Source of the DNA: Hydrogenophaga intermedia
GTDB taxonomy: Bacteria; Pseudomonadota; Gammaproteobacteria; Burkholderiales; Burkholderiaceae_C
NCBI RefSeq assembly: GCF_023715105.1
Contig: NZ_JAMBNO010000005.1
Location: 62,001-126,000, forward strand
Direction of reading: 5' to 3'
Length of the DNA stretch: 64,000 bases
The translations under genes were made by a program, and so were the position numbers. The notes below the pieces were generated by a model. That model had not been told where the DNA came from. It searched no databases and was given only the letters and a program-made list of their open reading frames with translations. The first letter of the stretch is position 1. Every line of letters begins with the position of its first letter. Shown one piece after another: positions 17,632-26,948 of this stretch.

Positions 17632-18894
17632 ATGCACCTGAACGAACTCAAGGCCCTGCACGTATCCGAAGTGTTCAAGCAGGCCGAAGCGCTCGAAATC
17701 GAGAACACCGGCCGCATGCGCAAGCAGGAGCTGATGTTCGCCATCATCAAGAAGCGGGCCAAGACCGGCGAGCAAATCTACGCCGACGGCGTGCTCGAAG
17801 TGCTGCCCGATGGTTTCGGCTTCCTGCGCGCGCCGGACACCAGCTACACGGCCAGCACCGACGACATCTACATCTCGCCCAGCCAGATCCGCCGCTTCAA
17901 CCTGCACACCGGCGACATGATCGAGGGCGAAGTCCGCATCCCCAAGGATGGCGAACGCTACTTCGCGCTCAACAAGCTCGACAAGATCAACGGCCTGCCC
18001 CCCGAGGACAACAAGCACAAGATCATGTTCGAGAACCTGACGCCGCTGTTCCCCAAGGAACAGATGCGCCTGGAACGCGACATCAAGAGCGACGAGAACA
18101 TCACCGGCCGCATCATCGACATCATTGCGCCCATCGGCCGCGGCCAGCGCGCGCTGATCGTGGCTCCGCCCAAGAGCGGCAAGACGGTGATGATGCAGCA
18201 CATCTGCCACGCCATCACCGCCAACCACCCCGACGTCGAGTTGATGGTGCTGCTGGTGGACGAGCGCCCCGAGGAAGTGACCGAAATGCAGCGCACCGTG
18301 CGCGGCGAGGTCATCGCCTCCACCTTCGACGAGCCTGCCGCCCGCCACGTGCACGTGGCCGAGATGGTGATCGAGCGCGCCAAGCGCCTGGTCGAACTCA
18401 AGAAGGACGTGGTGATCATGCTGGACTCGATCACCCGCCTGGCCCGCGCCTACAACAACGTGCTGCCCTCCTCGGGCAAGGTGCTCACCGGTGGTGTTGA
18501 CGCCAACGCCCTGCAGCGTCCCAAGCGCTTCTTCGGCGCGGCACGCAAGGTGGAAGAAGGCGGCTCGCTCACCATCATCGCCACCGCCCTGGTCGACACC
18601 GGTTCGCGCATGGACGAGGTGATCTTCGAGGAGTTCAAGGGCACCGGCAACTGCGAGATCCACCTCGACCGGCGCCTGTACGAGAAGCGCGTCTTCCCCT
18701 CGATCCAGCTCAACCGCAGCGGAACCCGCCGCGAAGAGTTGCTGCTGCAGCCCGAGATCCTGCAGAAGACCCGGATCCTGCGCCAGTTCATGTACAACAT
18801 GGACGAGATCGAAGCCATGGAGATGGTCCTCAAGAGCATGAAAGCCACGAAGAACAACTCCGAGTTCTTCGACATGATGCGTAGAGGGGGATAA
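17632..18894 (+). CDS. rho: Transcription termination factor Rho
   Basis: A hexameric RNA-dependent ATPase that ends transcription. 420 residues. N-terminal Rho domain ([19 protein letters not shown]), cold-shock-like RNA site with DGFGFLR at residues 60-66, Walker [10 protein letters not shown] near 178-185, Walker [17 protein letters not shown], and the R-loop region [16 protein letters not shown]. The start at 17632 has GGAG 8 bases upstream; the longer open frame to 17515 is not conserved. It stands in the order trxA-rho-rpmE. Confidence 0.98.
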   Translation: MHLNELKALHVSEVFKQAEALEIENTGRMRKQELMFAIIKKRAKTGEQIYADGVLEVLPDGFGFLRAPDTSYTASTDDIYISPSQIRRFNLHTGDMIEGEVRIPKDGERYFALNKLDKINGLPPEDNKHKIMFENLTPLFPKEQMRLERDIKSDENITGRIIDIIAPIGRGQRALIVAPPKSGKTVMMQHICHAITANHPDVELMVLLVDERPEEVTEMQRTVRGEVIASTFDEPAARHVHVAEMVIERAKRLVELKKDVVIMLDSITRLARAYNNVLPSSGKVLTGGVDANALQRPKRFFGAARKVEEGGSLTIIATALVDTGSRMDEVIFEEFKGTGNCEIHLDRRLYEKRVFPSIQLNRSGTRREELLLQPEILQKTRILRQFMYNMDEIEAMEMVLKSMKATKNNSEFFDMMRRGG

Positions 18895-18988
18895 CCCCCC
18901 TGCGCCGCTGCCGCGGCTTCCCCCCTTTGTTGCGCGCCTGCGGCGCTTCGAGGGGGGACTACACCTGAGGCCCGGCAAAGCCGGCTCC
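18895..18988 (-). repeat. Intergenic repeat family, copy C (reverse orientation)
   Basis: Read on the minus strand this carries GAGCCGGCTTTGCCGGGCC, CAGGTG, a CCCCCC/CGAGG block and GCGCGCAACAAAGGGGGG. It shares the same module order as copies at 19067-19137 and 41913-41980. Together with copy A it fills most of the 324-base rho-rpmE spacer in inverted orientation. No gene is seen in this spacer. Confidence 0.6.
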
Positions 18989-19066
18989 TCGGTGTTTCTG
19001 GATGAACTCCCCCTCAACTCACATTGCCTGGCATTCTCCGGAGCGCGTGCCCGGTCCGAGGATGCG

Positions 19067-19137
19067 GCGGAACTGGCTTTGCCAAGCCGCTCGCATCGCC
19101 CCCTGGGGGGGTGACGCCGAAGGCGGCGCGGGGGCGC
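19067..19137 (+). repeat. Intergenic repeat family, copy A
   Basis: GCGGAACTGGCTTTGCCAAG, then CCCCCTGGGGGGG, then GGCGGCGCGGGGGCG. It is alignable over about 70 bases with copy B upstream of yhbY. Its right end touches the rpmE -10 element. The arms CTGGCTTTGCCAAG and CCCCC/GGGGG are self-complementary, so it can fold as RNA or DNA. Confidence 0.6.
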
Positions 19138-19143
19138 TATAAT
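19138..19143 (+). promoter_or_regulatory. rpmE -10 element (TATAAT)
   Basis: A perfect TATAAT immediately after repeat copy A, 76 bases before the rpmE start. The -35 would fall inside the repeat and is not recognisable. Confidence 0.6.
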
Positions 19144-19218
19144 CCCACGCTTTGCTTGGCGGCAAGTACGTCGGAAGGGTTCCGGCGCGGCTGTCGCAAC
19201 CGAACACAAGGAAACGCC

Positions 19219-19473
19219 ATGAAAGAGGGCATCCACCCCAACTACCGCGACGTCTGCTTCCTGGACCTGTCGAACAACTTCAAGTTCGTCACGCGTTCCT
19301 GCGCCAGCACCAAGGAAACCATCAAGATGGACGACGGCCGCGAACTGCCGCTGTACAAGCTCGATACCTCCAGCGAGTCGCACCCGTTCTACACCGGCAC
19401 GCAAAAGAGCGTGGACAACATGGGCGGCCGCGTCGAGAAGTTCCGCAACCGCTACGGCAAGACCGCCAAGTAA
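19219..19473 (+). CDS. rpmE: 50S ribosomal protein L31, type B
   Basis: A large-subunit ribosomal protein, 84 residues. It starts MKEGIHPNYRDVCFLDLSNNFKFVTRS and has the type-B hallmark SSESHPFYTGTQKSVDNMGGRVEKFRNRYG. The Cys pairs that bind zinc in type-A L31 are absent; type-B copies usually replace the zinc form when zinc is scarce, but here it appears to be in the standard post-rho position. AAGGAAA upstream serves as the ribosome site. Followed by a strong terminator. Confidence 0.95.
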   Translation: MKEGIHPNYRDVCFLDLSNNFKFVTRSCASTKETIKMDDGRELPLYKLDTSSESHPFYTGTQKSVDNMGGRVEKFRNRYGKTAK

Positions 19474-19495
19474 GCACGGTCCCTGCCCGAAGAAA

Positions 19496-19525
19496 AGCAG
19501 CCAGTCTCCGGCTGCTTTTTTTTTT
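19496..19525 (+). terminator. Intrinsic terminator of rpmE
   Basis: Stem AGCAGCC/GGCTGCT with a 7-base loop, followed by a run of ten T. It lies about 23 bases after the rpmE stop. Confidence 0.93.
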
Positions 19526-19590
19526 CGCCCGCGAGTTTCTGCCCTGGCGAACCCCCTGTGCCGCAAAGACGGCTTGTATAGTCCCCAGCC

Positions 19591-21300
19591 GTGAATCGCC
19601 CGACGCCTGCCATCGTGAGCCAGTCGGCCGTGCGCCGCTTGCCGCGCCTGGCCTTGATCCTCTTCTGCGTGGCCTATGTGCTGCCCGGCTTCCTCGGGCG
19701 TGAGCCCTGGAAGAACGCCGACGTCGGCGCCTTCGGCGCCATGCTCGAGCTCGCGGGCGGCACCGCCGCGTGGTGGCAACCGTCCGTGCTGGGCAGTGCG
19801 GTGGTTGACGCCGGGCCGCTGCCCTACTGGCTCGGCGCCATCTTCATCAAGGCGCTGCCTTTCCTTTCCCCTGACTTCGCGGTTCGCATCCCGTTCGGCC
19901 TGCTGCTCGCCCTCACGCTGGCGGCCACCTGGTACGCGGCCTATCACCTGGCGCGCCAGCCGGCAGCCCTGCCGGTGGCCTTTGCCTTCGGGGGCGAGGC
20001 CCAACCCGCCGACTACGCCCGCGCCCTGGCCGACGCGGCGCTGCTGGCGCTGGTTGCCTGCCTCGGGCTGGCCCAGCTGTCGCACGAGACAACGCCCGAT
20101 CTTGCCCGCCTGGCCTGGACAACCTTGATGCTGCTGGGCGCCGCCCGCCTGGCCCAGCCCGGCGCGCCGCAGGCCTGGCGTGGCCTGCTCTGGTGGTTGA
20201 TCGGCCTGCTTGGCCTGATGCTCAGTCACGCGCCCGGGCTGGCGGCCTTGCTCGGCCTGGGCTGGTTGGCCCTGCTCGGCTGGCACCACCTGCGCCGCGG
20301 GGCCGAGAACTCCGCCACGAGCCCCTCGGTGGCGTGGTGGCTGGCGCTGGCGGCCTGGGTGCTGGCGCTGGGCGTGGCCGTCTGGGTGGGTGGGCTGCGG
20401 TTGCCGGAAGTGGCCACCGCCTGGGGTAACCTGCCCTGGGACAGTTGGGCGCGACTGCTGCTGTGGTTCACCTGGCCGGCGTGGCCGCTCGCGCTCTGGA
20501 CCCTGTGGCGCTGGCGGCACCAGTGGCTGCAGCCCCACCTGGCGTTGCCGCTGTGGGCCGTGCTGGTGGTGGTGGCGCACACCACCCTGGCCCAGGAGCG
20601 CGACCGCGCCCTGCTGCTGGCGCTGCCGGCGTTCGCCGCGCTGGCGGCCTTTGCCCTGCCCACCTTGCGGCGCAGCGTGTCGTCGCTGATCGACTGGTTC
20701 ACCCTGCTCTTCTTCTCGTTCTGTGCCCTGGTCATCTGGGTGATCTGGTTCGCCATGATGACCGGCGTACCAGCCAAGCCCGCGGCCAACGTGGCCCGGC
20801 TGGCACCGGGCTTCGTGCCCGAGTTCTCGTTGCTGTTGTTCCTGCTGGGCGCTGCGGCCACCCTGGCGTGGCTGTGGTTGGTGGCCTGGCGCGTCGGCCG
20901 CCACCGCGAGGCGATCTGGAAGAGTCTCGTGCTGCCGGCCGCGGGGGCCACGCTGTGCTGGTTGCTGCTGATGACGTTGTGGCTGCCGCTGCTCGACTTC
21001 GGGCGCAGCTACGGCCCGATCTCGCGCCGCATTGCCACGCTGGTGCCGCCCGATGCGTGCGTGCTGGTGGACGGACTGACACAGGCGCAGGTCAGCGCGC
21101 TGCAGTATCACGGCCAGCTCAAGCTGGTGCGCAGCACCGCGCAAGACGCGTCACGCTGCCAGGCGATGGTCGTGTCGCCAGAAAGCCAACCAACCCTGGA
21201 CAGACGCGTGAACCTCACGCAGTGGGCCTTCAAGGCGACCGTGCGCCGCCTGACCGACAACAAGGAAAGCCTGCTGCTTTACCAGCGCGTGGGCGGCTGA
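19591..21300 (+). CDS. Multi-pass membrane protein, ArnT/GT-C-like glycosyltransferase
   Basis: 569 residues, with at least ten hydrophobic segments. The N-terminus (LFCVAYVLPGFLGREPWKNADVGAFG) places an R-E-P-W-K-x-D motif in the first periplasmic loop, followed by VVDAGPLPYWLGAIFIK. This resembles the GT-C fold of ArnT/PMT enzymes, where an early acidic residue is catalytic. The C-terminal soluble part (RIATLVPPDACVLVDGLTQAQVSALQYHG) is like that of ArnT-type proteins. It probably transfers a sugar from a polyprenyl phosphate at the periplasmic face; donor and acceptor are unknown. The start is GTG 19591, beyond the rpmE terminator. It converges with phoR, with a 15-base gap. Confidence 0.75.
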   Translation: MNRPTPAIVSQSAVRRLPRLALILFCVAYVLPGFLGREPWKNADVGAFGAMLELAGGTAAWWQPSVLGSAVVDAGPLPYWLGAIFIKALPFLSPDFAVRIPFGLLLALTLAATWYAAYHLARQPAALPVAFAFGGEAQPADYARALADAALLALVACLGLAQLSHETTPDLARLAWTTLMLLGAARLAQPGAPQAWRGLLWWLIGLLGLMLSHAPGLAALLGLGWLALLGWHHLRRGAENSATSPSVAWWLALAAWVLALGVAVWVGGLRLPEVATAWGNLPWDSWARLLLWFTWPAWPLALWTLWRWRHQWLQPHLALPLWAVLVVVAHTTLAQERDRALLLALPAFAALAAFALPTLRRSVSSLIDWFTLLFFSFCALVIWVIWFAMMTGVPAKPAANVARLAPGFVPEFSLLLFLLGAAATLAWLWLVAWRVGRHREAIWKSLVLPAAGATLCWLLLMTLWLPLLDFGRSYGPISRRIATLVPPDACVLVDGLTQAQVSALQYHGQLKLVRSTAQDASRCQAMVVSPESQPTLDRRVNLTQWAFKATVRRLTDNKESLLLYQRVGG

Positions 21301-21315
21301 TCCGGTTCGCCTTGC

Positions 21316-22635
21316 TCAGGCGGGCTCGGTCTCGCGCACGCGGGTGGGCGGTAGCACGATGGTGAAGGTCGAACCCCGGCCGATCTCGCTCTGCACCTCG
21401 ATGCGCCCGCCGTGGCGCTGCGCCACGTGCTTGACGATGGCCAACCCCAGGCCGGTGCCGCCGGTTTCCCTCGACCGGCTGCGGTCGACCCGGTAGAACC
21501 GCTCGGTAAGCCGCGGTAGGTGCTCGGCCGCGATGCCGGGCCCCGCGTCGCGCACGAAGAACTCGACCCAGCCGTCCTCGCGCAGGCGGCAGCCCGGCTC
21601 GATGAGACCACCGCCCGGCGTGTAACGCACCGCATTGCTCATGAGGTTGGACATCGCACTGATGAGCTCGGACTTCGCGCCCGACACCCATAGCGATGGA
21701 CTGGGCACCGGCTCGATCCGGTGCGGCGTGGTGGCAATCACCTGCGTGAGGCCACGCCCCTCCTGCGCCACATGATCCAGCAGCTCGGACGCGGCCATCC
21801 ACTCGCCCGCGCCCGGCGCGGGGCTGCCTTCCAGCCGGGACAGCGTGAGCAGATCGTTCACCAGTGTCTGCATGCGGTGCGCCTGCTGGCTCATGAGACC
21901 CAGGTACTGGTGGCGCTCCTCGGCGCTCAGCTCCAGGCTTTGCATGGTCTCCACAAAACCGCTGAGCACCGTCAACGGCGTGCGGATTTCGTGCGAAACG
22001 TTGGCGACGAAGTCGCGGCGCATGTTCTCCGCCAGCTGCACGGCGGTGACGTCGCGCGTGAGCATGAGCTTGCGCTTCTTGCCATAGGCATGGATCTGCA
22101 GCGAGATCTTCGTGGGCTGCGAGGGCCGCGGTCCCACGCCGTCGATGGTGATCTCCCGATCGAACTCGCCCGCGTTCAGGTAGGCGCTGAAGGCCGGGTG
22201 GCGCACCATGTTGCGCACGTACTGACCCAGGTCGCGCTGCGGATCAAAGCCGAGCTGACTGGCCGCCGTGAGGTTGCACCATTCGATCCGACCGGCCGCA
22301 TCCAGCAGCACGACGCCGTTGGGCGAAGCCTGGATGGCGGCCAGAAAATCCTCGAGCCTGGCATCGCTGTTCTGCGCCTTTTTCTCCAGCTTCTTGATGC
22401 TCTTGCGCGCGCGGTCGAGCAGCTCGCCCCAGAAACCGCCGTAGGGGGGTAGGCGCGAAGGGTCAGCCTTGTTGAACCAGCGCAGCACGCGCGCCGCACG
22501 CACGGTGTCGCGGGCTGCCCAGATGGCAGCGCCCGCGAGGGCGCCCACAAAAGCCAGGGCCGCCTCATCGGCGGCCCAGCCCACCAATGCCCCCAGCGCA
22601 ACCAGGAGCATCAACTCGAGAACACGAAGACTCAT
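21316..22635 (-). CDS. phoR: Phosphate regulon sensor histidine kinase PhoR
   Basis: 439 residues. The N-terminal 45 residues form two close membrane helices (LELMLLVALGALVGWAA; AALAFVGALAGAAIWAA). Then come a charged linker, a PAS domain (about 95-200, AIQASPNGVVLLDAAGRIEWCN), a HisKA domain with FVANVSHEIRTPLTVLSG (phospho-acceptor H215) and a HATPase domain (NLMSNAVRYTPGGG; DAGPGIAAEHLPRL; GTGLGLAIVKH). It phosphorylates PhoB when phosphate is low. The start overlaps the phoB stop by four bases. Last gene of the pst-pho operon. Confidence 0.97.
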   Translation of the reverse strand: MSLRVLELMLLVALGALVGWAADEAALAFVGALAGAAIWAARDTVRAARVLRWFNKADPSRLPPYGGFWGELLDRARKSIKKLEKKAQNSDARLEDFLAAIQASPNGVVLLDAAGRIEWCNLTAASQLGFDPQRDLGQYVRNMVRHPAFSAYLNAGEFDREITIDGVGPRPSQPTKISLQIHAYGKKRKLMLTRDVTAVQLAENMRRDFVANVSHEIRTPLTVLSGFVETMQSLELSAEERHQYLGLMSQQAHRMQTLVNDLLTLSRLEGSPAPGAGEWMAASELLDHVAQEGRGLTQVIATTPHRIEPVPSPSLWVSGAKSELISAMSNLMSNAVRYTPGGGLIEPGCRLREDGWVEFFVRDAGPGIAAEHLPRLTERFYRVDRSRSRETGGTGLGLAIVKHVAQRHGGRIEVQSEIGRGSTFTIVLPPTRVRETEPA

Positions 22636-23363
22636 GTGGCCGACATGGGCGTGCCCTGCGCCGGGCGAGCGGCGCTGTTCATGGCAGTGAGGCGATAGCC
22701 CGCACCGCGCACGGTCTCGATCATGGTGGAGGCCTCGCCGAGCGATTCGCGCAGGCGTTTGACGTGAACATCCACGGTGCGCTCCTCGATGAAGACATGG
22801 TCTCCCCAGACCTTGTCGAGCAGCGTACCACGCGTGTGCACGCGCTCGGCGTGCTTCATGAGGTAATGCAAAAGCTTGAACTCGGTCGGGCCGACCTTGA
22901 GTTCGCGGCCGCGAAAGCTCACGCGGTAGGTCGCGGCGTCGAGCGAGAGCTCGCCCACCGTCACCGAGTCGTTCACGATCTCGGGCGCGCGGCGGCGCAG
23001 CACGGCGCGGATGCGCGCGAGCAGTTCCTGCGTCGAGAACGGCTTGGTGATGTAGTCATCGGCACCGGCGTCCAGGCCCTGAACCTTGTCGCCTTCATCG
23101 CTGCGCGCGGTGAGCATGAGGATCGGAACGGTACGGGTGCGCTCGTTCTTGCGCCACTGGCGGGCCAGCACAGCCCCGCTCTCGCCCGGCAGCATCCAGT
23201 CGAGCAGGATCACGTCGGGCAGCACGGCGTCGACCTCACGCTGGGCGGCGGCACCGTCGAACACCACGGTGGGTGCAAACCCGTTGTGGCGCAGGTTGAC
23301 GGCAATCAGTTCGGCGATGGAGGGTTCGTCCTCCACCACGAGCACGCGGGGAAGTTTTCTCAT
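22632..23363 (-). CDS. phoB: Phosphate regulon response regulator PhoB
   Basis: An OmpR-family regulator of the Pho regulon, 243 residues. Receiver domain with acidic pocket EDE at 11-13, phospho-acceptor D55 (ILLDWMLPG) and K-T-region ADDYITKPFS. C-terminal winged helix ending KRLRESLGEASTMIETVRGAGYRL, the DNA-contact part. It overlaps phoU (TGA/ATG, four bases) and phoR. It likely binds the Pho box at 28036-28055 that drives this same operon. Confidence 0.97.
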   Translation of the reverse strand: MRKLPRVLVVEDEPSIAELIAVNLRHNGFAPTVVFDGAAAQREVDAVLPDVILLDWMLPGESGAVLARQWRKNERTRTVPILMLTARSDEGDKVQGLDAGADDYITKPFSTQELLARIRAVLRRRAPEIVNDSVTVGELSLDAATYRVSFRGRELKVGPTEFKLLHYLMKHAERVHTRGTLLDKVWGDHVFIEERTVDVHVKRLRESLGEASTMIETVRGAGYRLTAMNSAARPAQGTPMSAT

Positions 23364-24061
23364 CCGGCCACCGACTCCACTTTGTCCACCGGCGCGTGGC
23401 GAACGTCCTCGCCCTTGACGATGAAGATGATCTGTTCGGCGATGTTCTTCGCGTGGTCGCCCACGCGCTCGATCGACTTGGCCAGGAACAGCAGGTCCAG
23501 GCTGGGCGAGATGGTGCGCGGGTCTTCCATCATGTAGGTGATGAGCTTGCGCAGGAAGCCGTTGTACTCGCGGTCGATGTCGTCGTCGGCCTTGATGATG
23601 GACACCGCCATCTGCGTGTCCAGCCGCGCGAACGAGTCGAGCGAGCGACGCAGCAGCGCGGTGGCCAGATCCGCCGCCAGGCGCAGCTCCGAGATCGGCA
23701 GGTTGCGCGGCGTGCCGCTTTCGATGATGGACTTGACCATTCGCGCGATGCGCGCCACTTCGTCGCCCGCACGCTCGAGGTTTTGCGTGGTGCGCGAGAT
23801 CGCCATCAGGAAACGCAGGTCACGCGCGGTGGGCTGGCGTCGGCCGATGGTGGAGATGATCTCGTGATCGATCGCCATTTCCATCTGGTTGATGCGGTTC
23901 TCGGTGTCGAGCACCTGCGCAGCGGACTCAAGGCTCATGTTGACCAGCGCGTAGACCGCCTGGTGCAACTGGGACTCGACCAGGCCGCCCATCTCGAGCA
24001 CGTGGGTGGAGATGGAGTTGAGTTCGGCGTCGAACTGACTGGAGAGGTGTTTGTCGCTCAT
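23360..24061 (-). CDS. phoU: Phosphate transport system regulator PhoU
   Basis: Negative modulator of PhoR signalling through PstB. 233 residues, all-helical, starting MSDKHLSSQFDAELNSISTHVLEMGGLVE. The duplicated PhoU metal motifs are visible as ENRINQMEMAIDHE and ADDDIDREYNGFLRKLI. ATG 24061 is used rather than the in-frame ATG at 24088, which would overlap pstB. 26 bases after pstB. Confidence 0.96.
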   Translation of the reverse strand: MSDKHLSSQFDAELNSISTHVLEMGGLVESQLHQAVYALVNMSLESAAQVLDTENRINQMEMAIDHEIISTIGRRQPTARDLRFLMAISRTTQNLERAGDEVARIARMVKSIIESGTPRNLPISELRLAADLATALLRRSLDSFARLDTQMAVSIIKADDDIDREYNGFLRKLITYMMEDPRTISPSLDLLFLAKSIERVGDHAKNIAEQIIFIVKGEDVRHAPVDKVESVAG

Positions 24062-24087
24062 GTGAATGTCTCCCGTGGTGCGCGGCA

Positions 24088-24915
24088 TCAGCCAAAGCGG
24101 CCGGTGATGTAGTCCTCGGTCGCCGTCTTGGTCGGCTTGAAGAAGATCTGCTCGGTGGCACCGAACTCGATCAGCTCACCCAGGTACATGTAGGCGGTGA
24201 AATCGCTGCAGCGCGCGGCCTGCTGCATGTTGTGTGTGACGATGGCAATGGTGTAGTCGCTCTTGAGCTCGTGCACGAGTTCTTCCACCTTGCCGGTGGA
24301 GATCGGGTCGAGCGCGGAGGTCGGCTCGTCGAGCAGCAACACCGAGGGCTTGACGGCGACGCTGCGCGCGATGCACAGGCGCTGCTGCTGGCCGCCCGAG
24401 AGCGACAGGCCGCTCTGGTTGAGCTTGTCCTTGACTTCCTTCCACAGGGCGGCCTTGGTCAGCGCCCACTCGACGCGGTCGTCCATGTCGCTCTTGGCCA
24501 GGTTCTCGTACAAGCGCACACCGAAGGCAATGTTGTCGTAGATCGACATCGGGAACGGCGTCGGCTTCTGGAACACCATGCCGATGCGCGCGCGCAGCAG
24601 GTTCAGATCCTGCTTGGGGTCCAGGATGTTCTCGCCGTAGAAGTTGATCTGGCCCTCCGCACGCTGGCCGGGGTAGAGGCTGTACATGCGGTTGAGCGTG
24701 CGCAGCAGCGTGGACTTGCCGCAGCCCGAGGGGCCGATGAAGGCCGTCACGCGCCTTTCCTGGATGTCCAGCGTGACGTTCTTGAGGCCCTGGAACTTGC
24801 CATAGAAGAAGTTCAGGTTGCGCACCTCGAGGGCGTTGCGCACCTCTTCCGCGTCGGGCGCTGTCCTGCTGGCGGCGAAGTTCTCGGGGCGGATGGCAAA
24901 GGCGGTTTCGGACAT
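24088..24915 (-). CDS. pstB: Phosphate ABC transporter ATP-binding protein PstB
   Basis: ATPase of the high-affinity phosphate importer. 275 residues. Walker [20 protein letters not shown]-loop [21 protein letters not shown], signature [16 protein letters not shown], Walker [17 protein letters not shown]-loop [12 protein letters not shown]. The C-terminus ([28 protein letters not shown]) is diagnostic of PstB. Start ATG 24915 with AAGGA 7 bases upstream. Confidence 0.98.
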   Translation of the reverse strand: MSETAFAIRPENFAASRTAPDAEEVRNALEVRNLNFFYGKFQGLKNVTLDIQERRVTAFIGPSGCGKSTLLRTLNRMYSLYPGQRAEGQINFYGENILDPKQDLNLLRARIGMVFQKPTPFPMSIYDNIAFGVRLYENLAKSDMDDRVEWALTKAALWKEVKDKLNQSGLSLSGGQQQRLCIARSVAVKPSVLLLDEPTSALDPISTGKVEELVHELKSDYTIAIVTHNMQQAARCSDFTAYMYLGELIEFGATEQIFFKPTKTATEDYITGRFG

Positions 24916-24950
24916 GGCGGTTTCCTTGAAGTCTGTCGATGCGGTGTGCG

Positions 24951-25808
24951 TCAAACCTTGACCTTCTCGCGGAAGAAGACGCGGGCCAGGATGTTGAGCG
25001 CCAGCACGGTGAGCGTGATGATCAGCGCGCCGGCCCAGGCCAGGCGGACCCAGTTGTCGTACGGGCTCATGGCGAACTGGAAGATCACCACCGGCAGGTT
25101 GGCCATCGGGCCGCCCATGTCGGTGCTGAAGAACTGGTTGTTGAGCGCGGTGAACAGCAGCGGTGCGGTTTCACCGCTGATGCGCGCGACCGCGAGCAGC
25201 AGGCCGGTGATCACGCCGCTCTTGGCCGCGCGCAGCGTGACCATGAGCGCCACCTTCCAGCGCGGCGCGCCCAAGGCGAACGCGGCTTCGCGCAGGCTGC
25301 CCGGCACCAGGCGCAGCATGTTCTCGGTGGTGCGCACCACCACGGGGATGGCGATCAGCGACAGCGCCAGGCTGCCCGCGTAGCCGGAGAAGTTGCCCAC
25401 CGTGGCCACGGCGATGGCGTACACGAACAGCCCCAGCACAATGGACGGCGCCGACAGCATGATGTCGGTGACGAAGCGCGTGAATTCGGCGGTCTTGCTG
25501 GTGTCGCCGTACTCGGCCAGGTAGACACCGGCCAGGATGCCCACGGGCGTGGACACCAGCACCGACAGACCGACGATCATCAGGCTGCCCAGCAGCGCAT
25601 TGCGCAGGCCGCCGCCTTCGGAGCCCGGTGCCGGCGTGTCGGCCGTGAAGAGGTTGGCATCGATGCCGGCAATGCCGTTCGAGAACAGCACCCAAAGGAT
25701 CCACAGCAGCACGAACAGGCCAAGGGCCATGGCTGTCATCGACAGGGCCAGGCCGATGAGGTTGGTGCGCCGGCGGCTGCGGTAGAGGGATTGGTTCATT
25801 TCCATCAT
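24951..25808 (-). CDS. pstA: Phosphate ABC transporter permease PstA
   Basis: An inner-membrane permease subunit, 285 residues, with six hydrophobic segments. The BPD_transp_1 EAA-like loop reads [30 protein letters not shown]. The [12 protein letters not shown] helix and [16 protein letters not shown] loop are typical of PstA. The N-terminus [16 protein letters not shown] is chosen at 25808 because GAGGAC lies 4-9 bases upstream; pstC ends 8 bases before. The downstream ATGs at 25805 and 25799 are alternatives. Confidence 0.96.
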   Translation of the reverse strand: MMEMNQSLYRSRRRTNLIGLALSMTAMALGLFVLLWILWVLFSNGIAGIDANLFTADTPAPGSEGGGLRNALLGSLMIVGLSVLVSTPVGILAGVYLAEYGDTSKTAEFTRFVTDIMLSAPSIVLGLFVYAIAVATVGNFSGYAGSLALSLIAIPVVVRTTENMLRLVPGSLREAAFALGAPRWKVALMVTLRAAKSGVITGLLLAVARISGETAPLLFTALNNQFFSTDMGGPMANLPVVIFQFAMSPYDNWVRLAWAGALIITLTVLALNILARVFFREKVKV

Positions 25809-25816
25809 CGTTGTCC

Positions 25817-26842
25817 TCAGGCGCCCTTGGCTTTTTCGGTGCGAACGATCATCCATTTCGCGAGTGCGAGCACGATGAAGGTGATGCAGAACAGCAGGAA
25901 GCCGAGCGCGAACAGGGTGTTGAAGTGAAGGCCTTCGGCCTCACCGAACTCGTTGGCCAGCACGGAGGCGATGGAGGTGCCGGGCGAGAACAGCGATGTG
26001 GGCAGCCGGTTGGCGTTGCCGATCACGAAGGTCACGGCCATGGTCTCGCCCAGTGCGCGGCCCAGGCCGAGCATGATGCCGCCGATGACGCCCTTCTGGG
26101 TGTACGGCAGCACCACCTTGGAGACCACCTCCCAGGTGGTGCAGCCCAGGCCGTAGGCCGACTCGCGCAGGATGGGCGGGGTGATCTCGAACACGTCACG
26201 CATCACCGCGGCGATGAAAGGCAGCACCATGAACGCGAGGATGATGCCCGCAGCCAGAATGCCCAGCCCGTTGGTGGCGCCGCCAAACAGCCAGCCCACC
26301 AGCGGCATGCTGCCCAGCAGCTGCTGCACGGGCATCTGGAACCAGTCGGCAAAGATCGGCGCGAACACGAACAGGCCGAACATGCCGTAGATGATGGACG
26401 GCACGGCTGCCAGCAATTCAATGGCGGTGCCCAACGGGCGGCGCAGCCACACCGGGCAGGTCTCGGTGAGGAAAAGCGCAATGCCGAAGGCCAGCGGCAC
26501 GGCGATGAGCATGGCAATGCCCGCGCTGGTCAGGGTGCCCACGATGGCGATCAGGGCGCCGAATTCCTCGTTGATGATGTCCCACTCGACGTACCAGAGG
26601 AACTTCACGCCGAAGGTCTTGAAGGTCGGCCAGGCGTTGATGAACAGCGAGACGATGATGCCCACCAGGGCAATCAGCACCAGCAGCGAGAAGCTCTGGG
26701 TGAGGCGGTGAAAGATCGCGTCCTGCAGCCGCTGGCGGCCTGCGATGGCGCTCATGCGGTCGTGGCTGCGTTGCTCGTCGGCCTGGGAGACGCTGCGGAT
26801 CGTGGGCATGCTGCTGTCTGCTCGGGTGGTGGTGGTGTTCAT
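25817..26842 (-). CDS. pstC: Phosphate ABC transporter permease PstC
   Basis: Inner-membrane permease partner of PstA. 341 residues: a 60-residue cytoplasmic N-terminus, then six or more membrane segments ([23 protein letters not shown] first). EAA-type loop [34 protein letters not shown], and [16 protein letters not shown] near the end. Start ATG 26842 with strong GGAGGGGG upstream; the ATG at 26884 lies in the terminator hairpin and is rejected. It is separated from pstS by that hairpin. Confidence 0.97.
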   Translation of the reverse strand: MNTTTTRADSSMPTIRSVSQADEQRSHDRMSAIAGRQRLQDAIFHRLTQSFSLLVLIALVGIIVSLFINAWPTFKTFGVKFLWYVEWDIINEEFGALIAIVGTLTSAGIAMLIAVPLAFGIALFLTETCPVWLRRPLGTAIELLAAVPSIIYGMFGLFVFAPIFADWFQMPVQQLLGSMPLVGWLFGGATNGLGILAAGIILAFMVLPFIAAVMRDVFEITPPILRESAYGLGCTTWEVVSKVVLPYTQKGVIGGIMLGLGRALGETMAVTFVIGNANRLPTSLFSPGTSIASVLANEFGEAEGLHFNTLFALGFLLFCITFIVLALAKWMIVRTEKAKGA

Positions 26843-26881
26843 CGGACCCCCTCCGGGTCTTTTGTGACAGACATTGAACTG

Positions 26882-26919
26882 CAAAAACCCATCGGCCGGC
26901 CAGCGCCTGCCGATGGGTT
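26882..26919 (-). terminator. Terminator/attenuator between pstS and pstC
   Basis: Stem AACCCATCGGC/GCCGATGGGTT, 11 perfect base pairs (26886-26896 with 26909-26919), followed on the minus strand by a five-T run. It lies about 30 bases after the pstS stop. It would let binding protein be made in excess over the permease, the usual stoichiometry for ABC importers. Confidence 0.85.
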
Positions 26920-26948
26920 CATCCGGAAAAGGGCTTTGGGCCCCGGAC

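Noticed and set aside
17407-21144. A 1245-codon open frame on the minus strand across trxA, rho, rpmE and the membrane protein gene
   Set aside because: Antisense to several certain genes, composition rich in Arg/Gln/His/Gly as expected from the complement of GC-rich codons, no domain; a mirror frame.
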